Shown here one piece after another: positions 63,211-64,000 of a stretch of 64,000 bases of DNA. The notes under the pieces are model-generated. The model did no database searches and was not told the origin of the DNA. It saw only the letters and a list, made by a program, of their open reading frames with translations. The stretch's first letter is position 1, and each line of letters starts with the position of its first letter. Source of the stretch: Hybos culiciformis (taxonomy: Eukaryota; Arthropoda; Insecta; Diptera; Hybotidae); the NCBI GenBank assembly GCA_964007475.1, contig OZ023273.1:117289812-117353811 (forward strand), given 5' to 3'. Made by a program: the position numbers and the translations under genes.

Positions 63211-64000
63211 TAATCTTGTTCCGGTTCAAGTAGTAAATGAACCCCAGCATATCTCCATTTACTACCAAAATGTCAGAGGTCTGCGCACCAAGACGAAAAA
63301 TATACGTCTTAATTCATCTACCCTCGATCTTGATTTATATATCCTGACTGAAACATGGCTAACCTCTTCTATCTCTAATTTAGAAATTTTTGACTCAACA
63401 TATTCTGTCTTTAGGAACGATCGATATGCTATGTCTCACACAGAGCCAAATAGCGGGAGATTGCCTAGGGGAGGGGGTGTTTTAGTTGCTATAAAGAATT
63501 CTTTTCACGCAACAGAAATTGCTTTCTCGAGCCATGACCCATTAGAAATAGTTGGAATTAGTGTAAAAGGGTCTTCTGGTAATATATTTATAATAAATTG
63601 TTATATTCCTCCAGGTCGAAATATTGATCTATATCAGAAATTTGTAACAATTATTGAATCCTTTTCTGCAAACTTAGAACCCTCTGATGAACTCTTTATT
63701 TTTGGCGATTTTAATCTCTCCAACATTAACTGGATTCATCATGATGAAGATAATTTCTTAATCCCTTCTGGAGATCTTAATGAACTTGAATCGATATTTA
63801 TTGATTCACTAAACTCATGCTTTCTTCAGCAAATCTCTTCCATAAAAAATCACCAGGATAAACAACTTGATCTCGTTTTTGTTTCTAACTGGGACAATAT
63901 TATTCCGATAGAAAGTTCCTGCCCATTAGTTGATATAGACTCTTATCATCCCCCTCTTAGTTTTTCCTTATGCATTAATACCCCCTCCTGTCCAAAAAAT
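62784..64000 (+). mobile_element. LINE, 5' part, continuing past window end
   Basis: Base composition changes sharply at about 62784, from TA-rich flank to C-rich coding sequence. A short ORF and an overlapping endonuclease ORF follow. The sharp boundary at the first codons suggests that the copy starts here, either as a natural 5' end or as a truncation. The reverse transcriptase lies beyond the window. Whether it is the same family as the LINE at 45073-47367 cannot be told, because the two visible parts do not overlap. Confidence 0.85.
63167..64000 (+). CDS. LINE ORF2, apurinic/apyrimidinic endonuclease domain (partial)
   Basis: The frame from ATG 63167 is open for 278 codons to the window edge. 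It shows the APE-type endonuclease that nicks target DNA to prime reverse transcription. Visible blocks, in order, are: YYQNVRGL; ILTETWL, with the metal-binding glutamate in TET; GGGVLVAI; INCYIPPG; IFGDFNLSNINW, with catalytic GDFN; LDLVF; and SYHPPLS, with the terminal catalytic histidine after S. All key residues are present and no stop or frameshift is seen. This start overlaps the upstream ORF by 44 bases in another frame. The next in-frame ATG (63456) would fall inside the domain, so 63167 is the natural start. This type of domain is found in Jockey/CR1/I-like LINEs. Confidence 0.88.
   Translation, partial: MNKGFFGPSPISINNNLVPVQVVNEPQHISIYYQNVRGLRTKTKNIRLNSSTLDLDLYILTETWLTSSISNLEIFDSTYSVFRNDRYAMSHTEPNSGRLPRGGGVLVAIKNSFHATEIAFSSHDPLEIVGISVKGSSGNIFIINCYIPPGRNIDLYQKFVTIIESFSANLEPSDELFIFGDFNLSNINWIHHDEDNFLIPSGDLNELESIFIDSLNSCFLQQISSIKNHQDKQLDLVFVSNWDNIIPIESSCPLVDIDSYHPPLSFSLCINTPSCPKN

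Overview
This is a very AT-rich eukaryotic window, almost certainly from an arthropod and most likely an insect. It is dominated by poly-A/T runs, TA/TAA microsatellites and non-coding sequence. The only long coding regions belong to transposable elements. Two clues point to an insect: non-LTR retrotransposons of the Jockey/CR1 type, and a Galileo-like foldback element with 7-bp target duplications. No bacterial-style genes, rRNA, tRNA or CRISPR were seen. No host gene can be named. A few candidate splice signals, all on the + strand, would fit a window lying inside a long intron.

Layout. Positions 905-6592 hold one large foldback DNA transposon. It has a 7-bp target-site duplication (atacaac) and inverted arms that make up nearly the whole element. 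Each arm carries a tandem array of ~140-150-bp units, and every unit contains a 32-bp palindrome (4 copies in the left arm, 14 in the right). The left arm is interrupted by a 958-bp element with a TA duplication (2389-3346). Positions 6697-6757 and 12621-12682 are an old inverted repeat pair. Between them lies a decayed pogo/CENP-B-type element (9895-11067, TA duplication) with a broken minus-strand transposase, followed by a 220-bp palindromic MITE (11285-11504).

Positions 22953-23758 hold a hAT element with a minus-strand C-terminal transposase remnant. A MITE lies at 31710-32087, and a ~460-bp segment is tandemly duplicated at about 40020-40930. A 5'-truncated LINE occupies about 45080-47360 on the minus strand, with an intact reverse transcriptase. 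A second hAT element (53279-54226) carries a plus-strand transposase remnant. Another MITE lies at 60019-60287. From about 62784 to the window end there is the 5' part of a second LINE on the plus strand: a short ORF overlapping an apurinic endonuclease ORF that runs off the edge.

How the parts relate. No pathway links these pieces; they are separate mobile-element insertions, some nested. None of the DNA transposons here encodes a complete transposase, so any movement would depend on enzymes made elsewhere. The stretches between elements are AT-rich and hold only weak candidates: a possible recursive splice site at 17990/17991, and possible exons at 43722-43775 and 48638-48764.
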